Assembly (NCBI GenBank): GCA_900769355.1
Contig: CAAGGG010000053.1
Coordinates: forward strand, 1 to 64,000
DNA: 64,000 bases
Origin: Candidatus Gastranaerophilales bacterium
GTDB lineage: Bacteria; Cyanobacteriota; Vampirovibrionia; Gastranaerophilales; Gastranaerophilaceae
Direction: 5' to 3'
Shown: positions 8,434 to 17,354 of the stretch, one piece after another
Layout: each line of letters starts with the position of its first letter
Numbering within the stretch: the stretch's first letter is position 1
The notes under the pieces: generated by a model
What the model was told of the DNA's origin: nothing
Seen by the model: the letters and a program-made list of their open reading frames with translations, nothing else
Database searches by the model: none
Made by a program: the position numbers and the translations under genes

Positions 8434-8622
8434 TTAACCGAGTAATGCTTCCAAAAGTTCTGCGTTTTTTGTTGCCTTTTGAGAATTTCTAACTTGATTT
8501 CTGTACATATAAGTTCTTAGAGCTTCTCGGATTAATTCTGATCTTGTGCGATTTTCATTTCCTGCAACTTTATCAATCTCATCTAAAAATCTTTCCGGCA
8601 TTGAAATTAGTACTCTTGCCAT
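8434..8622 (-). CDS. Ribbon-helix-helix (CopG family) regulator
   Basis: A 62-residue protein with the RHH architecture: strand ARVLISMPERFLDEID, helix 1 up to VAGNENRTRSELIREALRTY (helix 2), then a basic tail. CopG/Arc-type proteins bind DNA as dimers through the N-terminal strand and often act as antitoxins or plasmid copy regulators. AAAGGAG lies 7 bases before the ATG. The only gene near it in the same orientation is the small one at 8218, and the operon ends in a strong hairpin. No toxin or partition gene is adjacent, so it may be an orphan regulator. Confidence 0.85.
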   Translation of the reverse strand: MARVLISMPERFLDEIDKVAGNENRTRSELIREALRTYMYRNQVRNSQKATKNAELLEALLG

Positions 8623-8748
8623 AACATATCTCCTTTTTTATTCCCTTTGTGATTCCCCTTGTATTTATATAAAGGATTTTGTTAATGAAAAATTGCGTAA
8701 AGTGTATATATTTCTTATGCTTTTGTAACAAAACTTAATATATTTTGA

Positions 8749-9447
8749 CTAAACCCTTCTTACATAATAGTTTTGGTCTTGCTTTAATTCCTGACGTAAG
8801 CTATCAAATTCATTACAACTCTCGAGTTTCGACAAAATTTTAGCTGTTTTTTCTCTGATGGTGTAATCCCCGATTTCTTTTGTGTCTGATAAAATTTTCA
8901 ATAAATCTTCATGCCTGATGAATTCAGAGAACTCTGAAATCGTTTCAAGATACCAGTAAAGTTTGAAAACTTCTTTATTTATTTTATACTTACCCTCTTG
9001 AATATCAAAGGCTTTAATCGGCGGAATTATTGCAACAGTTCGAGCCACAAGTTCTTCACAAAACTCTTGAACAAACTCTTTTGATGTTTTTAGAATTCTA
9101 ATCGCATCAATCGTATTTCTGCAGATATTCCCGTTTATATCTATAATTGCATCAAGAAAGATTTGAGCAAAATCAGTATAAAACTCAGGATTTTGCGGAA
9201 CAAATTCTCTCAATCTGAAAGACGCAGCCTCGCGAATTTTCCCATCACAATTTGTCAAATTACTCATCAAAATTTTGGCTTCTTTTTTATTATTAATCAT
9301 TTCTAAAGAAATTGCAGCAGCTTGTTTTTCAGCAATAGAACCTATTTGCAACAGATTTATCAAACTCTCGTGCGTCTGTGGATTAGAATAAATATTTAAA
9401 GCAGAATTAAAATCCTGTTTATGTTTTTCTGTCAGAGAATTGTTCAA
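8749..9447 (-). CDS. HEAT-repeat-like alpha-helical protein
   Basis: A 232-residue protein made of consecutive helix pairs such as HESLINLLQIGSIAEKQAAA, REAASFRLREFV, ICRNTIDAIRILK and REKTAKILSKLE, the pattern of HEAT/armadillo solenoids used for protein binding. It has no signal peptide or membrane segment. The frame opens with TTG at 9447; GGAAGG lies about 12 bases upstream, and the next in-frame Met is internal to the first helices, so a TTG start is the best choice. It is a single gene between the RHH operon and a divergent small gene. Function unknown. Confidence 0.7.
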   Translation of the reverse strand: MNNSLTEKHKQDFNSALNIYSNPQTHESLINLLQIGSIAEKQAAAISLEMINNKKEAKILMSNLTNCDGKIREAASFRLREFVPQNPEFYTDFAQIFLDAIIDINGNICRNTIDAIRILKTSKEFVQEFCEELVARTVAIIPPIKAFDIQEGKYKINKEVFKLYWYLETISEFSEFIRHEDLLKILSDTKEIGDYTIREKTAKILSKLESCNEFDSLRQELKQDQNYYVRRV

Positions 9448-9573
9448 ATTATACTTTTTCCTTCCTTGTATAACTAATATAACATAAACTATAATGATTT
9501 TTGAGGATAATGTCGGTTTAATGAATGATATAAATAAAAAAATCGGAGTTATAATAAGTTCAGGAGAACAAAG

Positions 9574-9750
9574 ATGAAAGAAATATTAGCATTTTTTAAA
9601 GATATATTTATGATTAGTGACGAGTCATCAAAGGTTAAAATCGGTTTGGCTCAGTTTAAAGAAGAAAACGAAATTAAACCCGAACCTAAAAAGATAAAGA
9701 AATTTGAAAAAGAAGTAAAATTGTCAGATTTAATGCGCAGAAGTGCATAA
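9574..9750 (+). CDS. Small unknown protein, 58 aa
   Basis: A short gene with CAGGAG nine bases before its ATG. The product starts with an amphipathic hydrophobic helix (MKEILAFFKDIFMI), then VKIGLAQFKEENEIKPEPKK, a very basic Lys-rich stretch, and ends SDLMRRSA. The helix plus Lys-rich tail could bind a membrane or nucleic acid, but no family is recognised. It is convergent with the 64-residue gene at 9763, with 12 bp between the stops. Confidence 0.6.
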   Translation: MKEILAFFKDIFMISDESSKVKIGLAQFKEENEIKPEPKKIKKFEKEVKLSDLMRRSA

Positions 9751-9762
9751 TAAAAATTGTCT

Positions 9763-9957
9763 TTAGATATTTAAAATATGTCCAAATGTAGCATAAGCAC
9801 TTTTTACAGCAGAACTGCCTGTATGATACATTGCTACTGCTTTATTACATGTTGCAACTCTAGCAAGAGCATATCCGATCGCTGATGATGCAGGAATCGG
9901 TAAGGCACCAGCAACTAACCCGGCAACAGCAGGAATTTCTTCTTTTTTAATGCGCAT
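9763..9957 (-). CDS. Small hydrophobic protein, 64 aa
   Basis: The product has a short basic start (MRIKKEE) followed by an Ala/Gly-rich hydrophobic stretch AVAGLVAGALPIPASSAIGY and a second less hydrophobic segment, so one or two membrane passes or a hairpin are plausible. It begins 39 bp after the stop of the 324-residue membrane-anchored protein and has no strong ribosome site of its own, so it is likely translated from the same transcript. No family is recognised. Confidence 0.5.
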   Translation of the reverse strand: MRIKKEEIPAVAGLVAGALPIPASSAIGYALARVATCNKAVAMYHTGSSAVKSAYATFGHILNI

Positions 9958-9996
9958 ATTTTTTCAATATTTATTTATTTTTATTAACTATGATAC

Positions 9997-10971
9997 TTAT
10001 CCTAACAAACCTAAAAGTTTTTTGGTTGCATCAATATATCCGGCAGATGCAATTAAATCACCTGTTCTTAAATCTGTAAATTGCTTTCTCAGCGTTTCTT
10101 CCAATTGAGGATCAATATTTTTAGCTTGCGATAAAAGAGCTTCTATATCCTGCTTATTAGGAGATTTTTGAAGAGCCATTCCCGGTGCAAATTTATCCCC
10201 TGACAATACATCATCTGTAGAACGAATATACTTTTCGCATGTTTTTCTAATCTTGTCTAATATAGATTTATCAGCTTTTTCATCAAGATATATTGTAATA
10301 GGATCGTGTCTTTCCAACCAATTTAGAGCTTGATCTGGAGTTTTGTAATATCCTTTTACTTGTCCAGAAGCGAATAAATCATCAAGAGCTTTTATTAAAT
10401 TTTCATCAGCCAGCGCATTAACAGAGACTCTATCAACAGTTTTTGAACTCTGGCGAGTTTTTGGAATTCTAAAGTGCCAACCGCTTGACTCTTTAACTCT
10501 TATAAGTGATGTACTTTGAGAGGTAATATTCTCAATCCCTTGGGTAACAATACCTGATGAAGAATATTCTCCAAGTCTTAAATCTTTGTATAACGCATCT
10601 AGTAGATTACCATACAATAACTTTTTATCATCGGTAGATATATTATTTTTTGCTTGCTCAAATATTTTAGCGCGTTTATTATTTCCACTTTTTTGAGCTT
10701 TTTCAATGACTTTTTGATATAAATCTGATAATGCATTTTTTGCCTTTTCATCAGGAGCCAATATCTCTTTAACTTGCCCACTTTTTCTGGCAAGTATAGC
10801 AAGAGCGACCAAACCAGCAACAGCTGTCGCGCCTATCATATAAGTCATAGCACGATTTCTTTTATTATCCGAAACTTGTTCATTGCTATCACCCCCGCCT
10901 TTAAAAGACAGATTTTTAGGTGCTGCAAAATTATTCCCTGTATATGGTGTATAACCTACTTTTTCTAACAT
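9997..10971 (-). CDS. Membrane-anchored unknown protein with FKG N-terminus
   Basis: A 324-residue protein. Residues 1-45 form a polar N-terminus containing NLSFKGGG, then one membrane segment (MTYMIGATAVAGLVALAILA, about 43-62), then a helical soluble part of about 260 residues ending DATKKLLGLLG. The N-terminal hydrophobic-x-F-x-G motif is shared with the proteins at 33637 and 61101, which are otherwise unrelated. AGTAGG precedes the ATG. The small hydrophobic gene at 9763 probably follows in the same transcript. No enzyme motif is recognised. Confidence 0.7.
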   Translation of the reverse strand: MLEKVGYTPYTGNNFAAPKNLSFKGGGDSNEQVSDNKRNRAMTYMIGATAVAGLVALAILARKSGQVKEILAPDEKAKNALSDLYQKVIEKAQKSGNNKRAKIFEQAKNNISTDDKKLLYGNLLDALYKDLRLGEYSSSGIVTQGIENITSQSTSLIRVKESSGWHFRIPKTRQSSKTVDRVSVNALADENLIKALDDLFASGQVKGYYKTPDQALNWLERHDPITIYLDEKADKSILDKIRKTCEKYIRSTDDVLSGDKFAPGMALQKSPNKQDIEALLSQAKNIDPQLEETLRKQFTDLRTGDLIASAGYIDATKKLLGLLG

Positions 10972-11094
10972 AATTATACCTACTTATATATAATAAAACT
11001 TTATTTTATTTAAAATTGTCACTTTGCCATTACACTTCCTTAATAATTTTTAATAAAATCAACTTATTGAGGTTTTTATTCTCAATTCCATCAC

Positions 11095-11123
11095 TTTACA
11101 TTCTCGCTTTACAAGTATATAAT
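11095..11123 (+). promoter_or_regulatory. Promoter of glyS
   Basis: TTTACA at 11095-11100 and TATAAT at 11118-11123 are separated by 17 bp, the optimal sigma-70 spacing. This leaves a leader of about 24 bases with an AAAGGA ribosome site before the glyS ATG. Confidence 0.75.
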
Positions 11124-11153
11124 TAAGCAACAAGAGAATTAAAGGATATTATT

Positions 11154-13202
11154 ATGAGCAAATATTTATTAGAAGTTGGGTGCGAAGAACTCCCTTATAA
11201 ATTTATTCCATCTGCTATCAAGCAGCTAAAAACAGGGTTTGAAAACTTTTTGAATTCAAACAAAGTTACATTCGAAAAAGTTGATGTTTATGCAACCCCA
11301 AGACGTCTTGCGGTAATCGTTTCCGGGCTTGAAAAACAAAGTAAAGACGAAGAAAAAATCGTTAAAGGTCCTATCAAAAAAGTTGCTTATGATGAAAACG
11401 GGAATTTGACAAGAGCCGGCGAAGGTTTTTGTAAGAAAAACGGAATTTCTCCGGAAGATTTGTATATAGAAAACGATTACATTCACGCAAAAATTGTAAT
11501 CAAGGGAAAATCAATTGTTGAACTATTAAAAGATAATGTTCCGGCAATTGTGTTGAAACTTCAAGGTTCTCACTTTATGAGATGGGCTGAAAATGAAGTT
11601 AAATTCTCACGTCCAATCAGATGGATTGTTTCAATCTTAGATAATGAAGAAGTTAAAATCAAAATTATCGACAAAGAAAGTTCTAACGTAACTCGCGGAC
11701 ACAGATTTGCAGAAGAAAAAGAAGCTGTTATAACAAGTCCTGATAATTATATTGAAATTCTTCGCCAACATAACGTAATCGTTAACCAAGAAGAAAGAAA
11801 GCAATTAATCATCGAAAGAGCAAAGGAAGAAGCTGCAAAACTTGGTGCAGAGCCATATTACACTGATGATTTGTTGGAAGAAGTTACATTTATTACAGAA
11901 TATCCTGTTCCAGCGGTTTGCGAGTTTTCAACAGAATATTTAAAACTTCCGGAAGAATTGGTTGTTACAGTAATGGCTGTTCACCAAAGATATTTTGCCT
12001 TGTATAAAGACGGAAAATTAATAAATAAATTTATCACTATGACAAATTATTTAGGTAAAAACTTTGAGAATGTTGCAGCCGGAAACGTACGTGTAATCAA
12101 AGCTCGTCTTGATGATGCTGTGTTCTTCTTTAACGAAGATACTAAAAAACCGCTTGTTGATTACGTTGAAGATATCAAAGGGATTACATTCCAAAAAGGT
12201 ATGGGATCAATGTATGACAAAGCACAAAGACTTGTTAAACTTTCAAAACTTATGGTTGGTAACAATCCGACAGTTGAAAGAACTGCACTTTTGGCAAAAG
12301 CAGACTTAGCAACTAAATTAGTATTTGAATTTACAGAACTTCAAGGTTTTATCGGAGCTGACTATGCAAGAGTTTCAGGCGAACCCGAAAATGTTTGTGA
12401 AGGTATTAAAGAGCATTACTTCCCTCTAAACGCAGACGGAGAAATTGCAAAAACTCTTGAAGGTCAAATTGTTGGTATAGCTGATAAGATGGATAATATT
12501 TGTGCAGTATTTGCAGAAGGTAAAAAACCAACTGGTTCATCAGATCCATTGGGCGTTCGTCGTGCAGCACTTGGTATTATCAGAACAATTCTTGCAAACG
12601 ATTTAAAAATCGATTTGGCAACTTTGGTAAACGAAGCATTGCTTTTGTTGCCGATTTCAACAGTTGGCGAAGGTTTTGTTGACAAAGTAAAAAAAGCTGC
12701 CGGATCTTGCGTAAACAGAGTTTCAGGGAAGGTGACAGAAGAAATTTATGATTTCTTTATCCAAAGATTAATAATCTTCTTGTCTGACAAATATCAGAAA
12801 AATGTTTTGGAAGCTTGTGCTACTAACAAAAATCCGCTCACAGATTTAGCAGATTACATCAAGCGTGTAGAAGCGGTTTCTAAATTGAATTCGCCTGCAA
12901 TGCTTGAAAGTGCAAACAGAGTTTTGAGAATTCTAAAAGAAGATAGTAAAAAATCAGTTAACAAGGCATTGTTTAAAGAACCTGCTGAGAGCATGTTGCT
13001 ATCTCAAATTGAAACAGTTTCTGAAAATGCTGACTATGACAAGTATTTGAAGCAATTAGAAGAAATCAATCCTTCTGTTGAAAAATTCTTTAATGACGTA
13101 CTTGTTATGGACAAAGATGAAAATGTTAAGGAAAACAGACTTGCACTATTGACTTTGTTAAAGTCTAAATACACGCACCTTGCTGATTTTAGCAAATTAT
13201 AA
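11154..13202 (+). CDS. glyS: Glycyl-tRNA synthetase beta subunit
   Basis: A 682-residue beta subunit of the bacterial alpha2beta2 glycyl-tRNA synthetase, responsible for tRNA-Gly recognition. It begins with the family signature KYLLEVGCEELPYKFIP, contains SHFMRWAENEVKFSRPIRWI and VMAVHQRYFALY, the HD-like region, PTGSSDPLGVRRAALGI, and a C-terminal DALR-type anticodon-binding domain. Length is normal for the family. The alpha subunit gene glyQ, often directly upstream, is not in this window, so the two are unlinked here. It is followed 112 bp later by a 100-residue unknown gene. Confidence 0.96.
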   Translation: MSKYLLEVGCEELPYKFIPSAIKQLKTGFENFLNSNKVTFEKVDVYATPRRLAVIVSGLEKQSKDEEKIVKGPIKKVAYDENGNLTRAGEGFCKKNGISPEDLYIENDYIHAKIVIKGKSIVELLKDNVPAIVLKLQGSHFMRWAENEVKFSRPIRWIVSILDNEEVKIKIIDKESSNVTRGHRFAEEKEAVITSPDNYIEILRQHNVIVNQEERKQLIIERAKEEAAKLGAEPYYTDDLLEEVTFITEYPVPAVCEFSTEYLKLPEELVVTVMAVHQRYFALYKDGKLINKFITMTNYLGKNFENVAAGNVRVIKARLDDAVFFFNEDTKKPLVDYVEDIKGITFQKGMGSMYDKAQRLVKLSKLMVGNNPTVERTALLAKADLATKLVFEFTELQGFIGADYARVSGEPENVCEGIKEHYFPLNADGEIAKTLEGQIVGIADKMDNICAVFAEGKKPTGSSDPLGVRRAALGIIRTILANDLKIDLATLVNEALLLLPISTVGEGFVDKVKKAAGSCVNRVSGKVTEEIYDFFIQRLIIFLSDKYQKNVLEACATNKNPLTDLADYIKRVEAVSKLNSPAMLESANRVLRILKEDSKKSVNKALFKEPAESMLLSQIETVSENADYDKYLKQLEEINPSVEKFFNDVLVMDKDENVKENRLALLTLLKSKYTHLADFSKL

Positions 13203-13314
13203 AGAATTGTAAACAATCTCTGTAAAAAAGTAAATTTTTTAATTCAGGATACTTTACAATAGTGTAAAGAAGGTAATTCAAAAATATAAAAAAATAATTG
13301 GTAGGAGTCAACTC

Positions 13315-13617
13315 ATGTTGGAACGTTTAAAAAATTTAAAAATTGTAAAAACTTTGAATGAGCAAATCAGTCCAAAGTTACGCTGGTTGAATTTTATGAA
13401 CCGTGACAAAAAGAATGCTGATTACATCAGTATGATTAGCGGAGTTGACGAATTGAAATCAAGTTCTGACGAACGCAGGCTGGAAGCAATGGTCAGAGAA
13501 CAGCTCAAAGAAGAGTTCCCGAATATCGAGAATATGAAATCTTATGAGCTTCTTGTTGATGCGGTTATGCACAACTATAAGAAGAAACAGCTTCAAGCCC
13601 AAGATGAGCTAAATTAA
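13315..13617 (+). CDS. Unknown protein, 100 aa
   Basis: A small soluble, mostly helical, charged protein starting MLERLKNLKIVKTLNEQISP and continuing with KLRWLNFMNRDKKNADYISM, then acidic/basic helices and the ending KKKQLQAQDELN. GGTAGGAG lies eight bases before the ATG and a clear terminator follows 32 bp after the stop, so it is expressed as its own short unit or at the end of the glyS transcript. No family is recognised. Confidence 0.7.
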   Translation: MLERLKNLKIVKTLNEQISPKLRWLNFMNRDKKNADYISMISGVDELKSSSDERRLEAMVREQLKEEFPNIENMKSYELLVDAVMHNYKKKQLQAQDELN

Positions 13618-13648
13618 TAAGCAACAACTCATCAATTATTATAAAAAT

Positions 13649-13677
13649 GACACCCGATTTTGGGTGTTATTTTTTTA
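13649..13677 (+). terminator. Intrinsic terminator
   Basis: Stem ACACCC (13650-13655) with GGGTGT (13662-13667), a 6-nt loop and a following T7 run, just after the 100-residue unknown gene. Confidence 0.85.
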
Positions 13678-13827
13678 ATAAATATATAACTGTAATAAAA
13701 ATGCTTTTATGTATTAAGAAGAGTTGTTGGGTGGAAGCAAAAAATTATCTAAAAATACTCCAAAAAATATAGAAAAGTTCGGGAAACTATGTTATAATAT
13801 AGACAGAATTAGAATATTGGAGAAGTT

Positions 13828-16113
13828 ATGAGTGAGTTTCCATTTGAGTTAGATGATTTTCAAAAACAGGCATGTGAATTTATTGACGACGGTAAAAGCG
13901 TTGTGGTATGTGCCCCGACAGGTGCCGGAAAAACAGTAATTGCAGAACACGCAATAAACAATGCTTTAAAAAATGGAACAAGGATTTTTTACACAACTCC
14001 ATTAAAAGCTCTTTCTAACCAAAAATATTACGACTTCGGCACTAAATACGGTCAAGAGAAAGTCGGACTTTTAACGGGCGACACTTCTATTAACAGAAAT
14101 GCACAAATCGTTGTTATGACGACAGAAGTTTTTCGAAATATGCTATACGGTACGAATTTCGGTTCTGTTACGGACAATATGAAGGACGTAAAATACGTTG
14201 TGCTTGATGAAGTTCACTATATGAACGACGAACAACGTGGAACGGTTTGGGAAGAAAGTATAATTTACTGCCCGACAAATGTTCAGCTAATCGCACTTTC
14301 AGCAACCGTTGCAAACGCACAAGAGCTTACAGACTGGATAAACACAGTTCACTCAAAGACAGAACTTGTGGACACAGATTTTAGACCTGTGCCTTTGAGA
14401 TTTTTCTATTTTGACAGTTCTCAACCGACAAAACTTTTGCCGCTGTTGACTCCGAGCGGTCAGCTTAACAAAAAAATTAAGCCTGAAAAACGTGTTTTTG
14501 GTAGAAAATTACAGAACAAAAAATCTTATGTAAAAGAAATCATTCGCAATCTACAAGAAAATGATATGTTGCCGGCAATATATTTCACTTTTTCTCGTAG
14601 AAAATGTGACGAACAGATGGAAAAATGTGCATCTTTGGACTTGATTACAAAAGGTGAAAGAGCTCAGATAAAGCAGTTTGTAGATGAATATATTGCCGAA
14701 AATCCGCACCTATATAACAACAAGCACATTGAATACTTGCTTTGCGGTGTCGCATCACACCATGCCGGACTTTTACCAGCTTGGAAAATTCTTGTTGAAA
14801 AATTATTCCAAAAAGGTTTGATAAAAGTGGTTTTTGCAACAGAAACTTTGGCAGCCGGAATAAATATGCCGGCACGTTCAACGGTTATCAGCTCTACAAG
14901 CAAAAGGACAGATTCAGGTCACAGAATGCTTACGGCAAGTGAATTTTTGCAAATGTCGGGTCGTGCCGGTCGTCGAGGAATGGACGAGGTCGGTTACGTT
15001 ACAATTGTCGGAACACAATTCCAAACACCCGAAGAGGTTGCAGAACTTGTTTTGAGCGACGCAAATCCTCTCGAAAGTCGTTTCTCGCCTTCTTATTCAA
15101 TGGTTTTGAACTTGTTGCAAAGGTTTAGTCTTGATGAAGCCAAAGAACTTATCCTAAAAAGTTTCGGATATTTTTCATCAGGCTCAAGATTGCAACCATT
15201 GTTGCTTGCTCAAAAGCAACTCGAAGGGGAGATAAAATCTCGAGAATTTGTTTGCCCTTACAAACTAAGCGATGACAGCATTGCAAAATATGACAAAATT
15301 CGTCATATTTACGTGCAAAATCGTCAAACTTACAAAAAAATCTGCAAACAAGAACGCTCCAAAAACAGACCGCTTTCACCTGAGGCTAAACAATTTGGGC
15401 AGGAAACGAAAGCTATGCTTGAAGATATGCACAGTTTCCAATGCGACACTTGCAAGCTTTACAAAAAACATTCGAAAAACATTGAGGTTTTGGAACGTTT
15501 CAAGGTTCGCTCTAATAAGATTGAAAAAGAAATTGAACGTCAACGAGATATTTTCTGGAACAAATTCCTTGCTCACAGAAGTGTTTTGATAGATTTTGGC
15601 TATTTGAGAGAGGATTATCCGACAACACAAGGGATTACTACTTCACAAATCAGATCAGAAAACGAACTATTCATCGCACAAATCATTTTTTCAAATGTAT
15701 TGGAAAACCTTACACCGGCACAACTTGCAGCAGTTATTTGTGCAATTACAACAGAAGATTTGAGAATTGACATTCCGTTCTTACCAATTTCAGAACCTGT
15801 TAGAAAGACTTTGAACCTTATCAGAAACATCAGACGCAAGGTTGAAAAGGTGCAAAACCGCTATATGGTTGAAGCTCCAATGTACATTAATCCTTATTTT
15901 TCATCACTTATTGAATTGTGGGTTGAAGGTGCAGAATGGGATACAATCATTGAACAAATTGATATGGGCGAAGGCGATATTGTGCGTTCGTTCAAGCGCG
16001 TCGTAGATGTTTTAAGACAATTTACGACAATCGAAAATGTTCCGGAAGCCCTTGTGTTTACTGCTAGAGAAGCCATCGACAAAATTTTAAGAGAACCTGT
16101 TGATATTGATTAG
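13828..16113 (+). CDS. Ski2-like DEVH-box helicase
   Basis: A 761-residue superfamily 2 helicase of the Ski2/Mtr4/HelY group, likely acting on RNA. Motif I is CAPTGAGKT (about residues 28-36), motif II is DEVH within LDEVHYMNDEQRG, motif III is ALSATVANA, and motif VI is QMSGRAGRRGMDEVG. The C-terminal half carries the DSHCT-like helical domain with LEDMHSFQCDTC and GDIVRSFKRVVDVLRQF. Such helicases are standard in Cyanobacteria. TTGGAG precedes the ATG and a TATAAT lies at 13793-13798. The last 4 bp overlap the end of the convergent gtrA gene. Confidence 0.93.
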   Translation: MSEFPFELDDFQKQACEFIDDGKSVVVCAPTGAGKTVIAEHAINNALKNGTRIFYTTPLKALSNQKYYDFGTKYGQEKVGLLTGDTSINRNAQIVVMTTEVFRNMLYGTNFGSVTDNMKDVKYVVLDEVHYMNDEQRGTVWEESIIYCPTNVQLIALSATVANAQELTDWINTVHSKTELVDTDFRPVPLRFFYFDSSQPTKLLPLLTPSGQLNKKIKPEKRVFGRKLQNKKSYVKEIIRNLQENDMLPAIYFTFSRRKCDEQMEKCASLDLITKGERAQIKQFVDEYIAENPHLYNNKHIEYLLCGVASHHAGLLPAWKILVEKLFQKGLIKVVFATETLAAGINMPARSTVISSTSKRTDSGHRMLTASEFLQMSGRAGRRGMDEVGYVTIVGTQFQTPEEVAELVLSDANPLESRFSPSYSMVLNLLQRFSLDEAKELILKSFGYFSSGSRLQPLLLAQKQLEGEIKSREFVCPYKLSDDSIAKYDKIRHIYVQNRQTYKKICKQERSKNRPLSPEAKQFGQETKAMLEDMHSFQCDTCKLYKKHSKNIEVLERFKVRSNKIEKEIERQRDIFWNKFLAHRSVLIDFGYLREDYPTTQGITTSQIRSENELFIAQIIFSNVLENLTPAQLAAVICAITTEDLRIDIPFLPISEPVRKTLNLIRNIRRKVEKVQNRYMVEAPMYINPYFSSLIELWVEGAEWDTIIEQIDMGEGDIVRSFKRVVDVLRQFTTIENVPEALVFTAREAIDKILREPVDID

Positions 16114-16535
16114 TCTGCTTTTTTACGATGTTTAAAGGCAAAATGCTTGAACAAAACATAAGTTACAACAGATGCCAAGAAAATCGAAACTAATTGTCCG
16201 ACATAAACGTTTTTTGTAACATAACGAATGATAGCTTCCAAGATTAGAGCATTGCACAAATAACTTACAACCCACGTAGTGCAACATTTGCAATATTCTT
16301 TAACCCAATGTCCTTTTGTACAAAATACAAAGATTTTTTGGTTTACGAAAGAGAAAACCGACGAAATTATCCACTGTAACGCAACGCAAAGTTGATAATG
16401 TTCTTGTCCGATTAAAAAAATGGCAATTGCATATATTATGTAAGAAACGCCTGCATTTACTCCGCCAATAAGCAAAAACCTGATTTTGTCCGAAATTGTG
16501 CACCATTTTTTGTATAAGTCTAAAATCTTTTCCAT
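16110..16535 (-). CDS. GtrA-family membrane protein
   Basis: A 141-residue four-helix membrane protein of the GtrA family, members of which help move undecaprenyl-linked sugars across the inner membrane. Segments include IRFLLIGGVNAGVSYIIYAI, the second near LQWIISSVFSFVNQKIFVF (the family NQKIFVF pattern), then two C-terminal helices and a basic end KHRKKAD. Its ATG overlaps the gatD stop by one base (TAATG), so translation is coupled to the amidotransferase upstream. The sugar carried is unknown. Confidence 0.85.
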   Translation of the reverse strand: MEKILDLYKKWCTISDKIRFLLIGGVNAGVSYIIYAIAIFLIGQEHYQLCVALQWIISSVFSFVNQKIFVFCTKGHWVKEYCKCCTTWVVSYLCNALILEAIIRYVTKNVYVGQLVSIFLASVVTYVLFKHFAFKHRKKAD

Positions 16536-17269
16536 TAATAAGCTTTCCCAATCAACGATTCGTGCGTCATTATCTCAATTTTGTCGTCCAACTTCGACAA
16601 TTTAATTTTTTCACCATATCGTTTTTCTAGTGCAAGTTCAATTAAATAATCTGCAAAATGCGGATTTTTCGGCAACAAAGAACCATGAAGGTATGTTCCA
16701 AAAACATTTTTGTACCTACCGCCAGCAGTTTTATCTTCTTCGTTGTTGCCATTTCCGACAATTACTTTCCCAAGTGGTTTTGTATCACCTTGCAAATACG
16801 TCAAACCACTGTGATTTTCAAACCCGACAAGAGTTTTCGGAGTCAGAAAATCTGTTTCAACAGTAACATTTCCGATAAAACGTTTTTTGCCTGCAACTGT
16901 ATAAGCGTCCATAAGGCTTATGCCCAAAAGTTTTTCGCCTTCAAACGGTTGATAATAGTGCCCAAAAAGTTGATAACCACCGCAAATTCCAAGAAAAACC
17001 GCGTCCCTATCACGTTCTGATGTTAAAAATTCTTTGTTTTTATAAAGTTCACTTGCGACATCTTGTTGCTGTTTATCCTGACCTCCGCCAATAAAATACA
17101 AATCATGTTCGCTAATTTTGTCGCCGACGTCAATTTGTTCAACCTCAACAGAAATTCCACGCCATTCGCAACGTTTGACAAGTGTGATAATATTACCTAA
17201 ATCTCCGTATAAATTAAGAAGTTTCGGGTACAAATGCGCTATTGATATTTTCAAGTTTTTCTCTTCCAT
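16535..17269 (-). CDS. gatD: Lipid II isoglutaminyl synthase, GatD-type glutaminase
   Basis: A 244-residue class I glutamine amidotransferase of the CobB/CobQ-like GatD group. It opens ISIAHLYPKLLNLYGDLGNI, a GatD mark; the nucleophile Cys lies in FLGICGGYQLFG and the His in YLHGSLLPKNP. GatD supplies ammonia to the ligase MurT, which amidates glutamate in the peptidoglycan stem. The start at 17269 gives the family N-terminus and drops seven unsupported residues. MurT, normally adjacent, is absent from this window; gtrA follows instead. TATAAT lies 9 bases before the ATG, so the mRNA leader must be very short. The identification as GatD rather than another CobB-like glutaminase is good but not certain. 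Confidence 0.82.
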   Translation of the reverse strand: MEEKNLKISIAHLYPKLLNLYGDLGNIITLVKRCEWRGISVEVEQIDVGDKISEHDLYFIGGGQDKQQQDVASELYKNKEFLTSERDRDAVFLGICGGYQLFGHYYQPFEGEKLLGISLMDAYTVAGKKRFIGNVTVETDFLTPKTLVGFENHSGLTYLQGDTKPLGKVIVGNGNNEEDKTAGGRYKNVFGTYLHGSLLPKNPHFADYLIELALEKRYGEKIKLSKLDDKIEIMTHESLIGKAY

Positions 17270-17314
17270 AACATGCCAATTATAGCACATATATCTAAAA
17301 TGAAAATAACGAAT

Positions 17315-17352
17315 AAAAAAGTCGTATCCGACAACCGAATACGACTTTTAAA
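17315..17352. terminator. Bidirectional terminator hairpin
   Basis: A perfect 11-bp inverted repeat AAAAGTCGTAT (17317-17327) with ATACGACTTTT (17339-17349). It lies upstream of gatD, so on the minus strand it would terminate transcripts arriving from 17.4-17.7 kb, where only degraded or repeat sequence is now seen. Confidence 0.75.
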
Positions 17353-17354
17353 TT

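Noticed and set aside
8086..8492. Two overlapping plus-strand frames of 70 and 67 codons
   Set aside because: They are antisense to the two RHH genes, which have strong ribosome sites; one begins inside the strong terminator hairpin.
8434..8622. Toxin-antitoxin system
   Set aside because: The RHH protein is antitoxin-like, but its only neighbour is another small RHH-like protein and no toxin fold is seen.
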